From: Actinomycetota bacterium
GTDB taxonomy: Bacteria > Actinomycetota > Actinomycetes > Nanopelagicales > Nanopelagicaceae
Assembly (NCBI GenBank): GCA_947465365.1
Contig: CANIAV010000038.1
Span: forward strand, 1-7,273
DNA length: 7,273 nucleotides
Direction of reading: 5' to 3'
In this document: positions 6,864 through 7,273 of the stretch, piece after piece
How positions within the stretch are numbered: the first letter of the stretch is position 1
Layout of the letters: the number at the start of each line of letters is the position of its first letter
Notes under the pieces: generated by a model
Told to the model about the DNA's origin: nothing
Database searches by the model: none
The model's input: the letters and a program-made list of their open reading frames with translations, nothing else
Position numbers and translations under genes: made by a program

Positions 6864-7273
6864 AGCTTCGCTTGCGCATTGTTTGCAAATCGATGGAGAC
6901 TTCAAATTCAATAAATTTTCTAATAGCACTCAAATCATAAAGTCCTGCATGTTCATTGCCCGGCTTTTTATAGAATGACAGGTCAAGATCGTCCGCTCTT
7001 TCCCCGAGCGCCAATTTCAAGGCATCGATAGTTGGAATTGTGGAATAATTCTTATCTGCAACAAGATTCATTATGTGAACACCCGATTCAACGCTTCTTT
7101 GAACCGCTTTTTGGAATGCGTTGACTACATCGGTTGCTGAAATGCAGCCTAAAGTACAAAATGGTCGCCACATCTTAGAGATACGATCTTCATCTGCTAC
7201 GACAGCGGTTTCCGCAAGAACTACCCCAATTCTAAAAAGGGTAAAATCTACATCTTTATGTAACCTACTGAAA
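6862..7273 (-). CDS. NAD-dependent epimerase/dehydratase-type SDR, C-terminal part, 5' end outside window
   Basis: The last 136 residues of a protein whose start lies beyond the right edge; the frame is open from 7273 to a TAG at 6864-6862. Visible: FTLFRIGVVLAE near the left end of the fragment, then WRPFCTLGCISATDVVNAF, which lines up with the segment of extended short-chain dehydrogenases that usually reads (R)PFVHVxDVAxAF, then NLVADKNYSTI and a closing AGLYDLSAIRKFIEFE like the usual DxSKAxxLLGF motif. The nucleotide-binding GxxGxxG and the YxxxK catalytic pair would be upstream and are not seen, so activity cannot be judged. Such enzymes modify nucleotide sugars or other hydroxy compounds. 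It appears to be upstream of, and cotranscribed with, the three MDR genes. An ATG at 7173 exists but is internal: the frame stays open and homologous-looking above it. Confidence 0.65.
   Translation of the reverse strand, partial: FSRLHKDVDFTLFRIGVVLAETAVVADEDRISKMWRPFCTLGCISATDVVNAFQKAVQRSVESGVHIMNLVADKNYSTIPTIDALKLALGERADDLDLSFYKKPGNEHAGLYDLSAIRKFIEFEVSIDLQTMRKRS

Noticed and set aside
6849..6929. Longer N-terminus for the zinc-less MDR, starting at ATG 6929
   Set aside because: It would overlap the SDR coding end by 68 bases, its extra residues do not resemble an MDR N-terminus, and a good Shine-Dalgarno sits directly before ATG 6851.
6862..7173. A separate small 103-residue gene starting at ATG 7173
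   Set aside because: The same frame stays open to the window edge and reads like an extended SDR above that ATG, so the ATG is internal to a larger gene.

Overview
The window looks like part of a chromosome from a low- to mid-GC actinobacterium, perhaps a freshwater planktonic lineage. The evidence is that the lactate dehydrogenase closely follows the corynebacterial and mycobacterial LldD pattern as I recall it, while hand-counted 60-base lines run only about 33-60% GC. The lineage is an inference; nothing here fixes the genus. There is no rRNA, tRNA, CRISPR array, insertion sequence or phage gene, and no stretch over 300 bases lacks a gene.

Left part (1-1367, minus strand): the first 455 residues of a DinG/XPD-type iron-sulfur DNA helicase, cut by the window edge. 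A 93-bp divergent intergenic region follows. Middle part (1461-3571, plus strand): a two-gene operon with a 4-bp ATGA overlap, made of lldD (FMN-dependent L-lactate dehydrogenase) and a fumarylacetoacetate-hydrolase (FAH) family enzyme. The FAH protein resembles the branch that cleaves 2,4-diketo-3-deoxy sugar acids to pyruvate and L-lactate. If so, LldD would oxidise its lactate product to pyruvate, a plausible end module for non-phosphorylative 6-deoxysugar (L-fucose/L-rhamnose) or other lactate-yielding catabolism.

Right part (3561-7273, minus strand): a cluster of four oxidoreductase genes, transcribed in the order: C-terminal part of an extended SDR (NAD-dependent epimerase/dehydratase type, cut by the window edge), a zinc-less MDR dehydrogenase of the BchC-like type, a zinc MDR alcohol dehydrogenase, and a second zinc MDR alcohol dehydrogenase. 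Spacings are 10, 60 and 0 bp, so this is probably one transcription unit. Its pathway is unknown. All three MDR proteins have an acidic residue at the end of Rossmann strand 2, suggesting NAD(H) rather than NADP(H). The second gene of the MDR trio is visibly AT-richer than the left half of the window.

The plus-strand operon and the minus-strand cluster converge with an 11-bp overlap of their 3' ends. A compact terminator for the plus strand sits inside the last codons of the opposing gene. The most interesting points are the lactate-producing/lactate-consuming pair, the embedded terminator, and the uncharacterised SDR + zinc-less MDR + two zinc ADH cluster. I found no clear sign of a wholly new kind of system.
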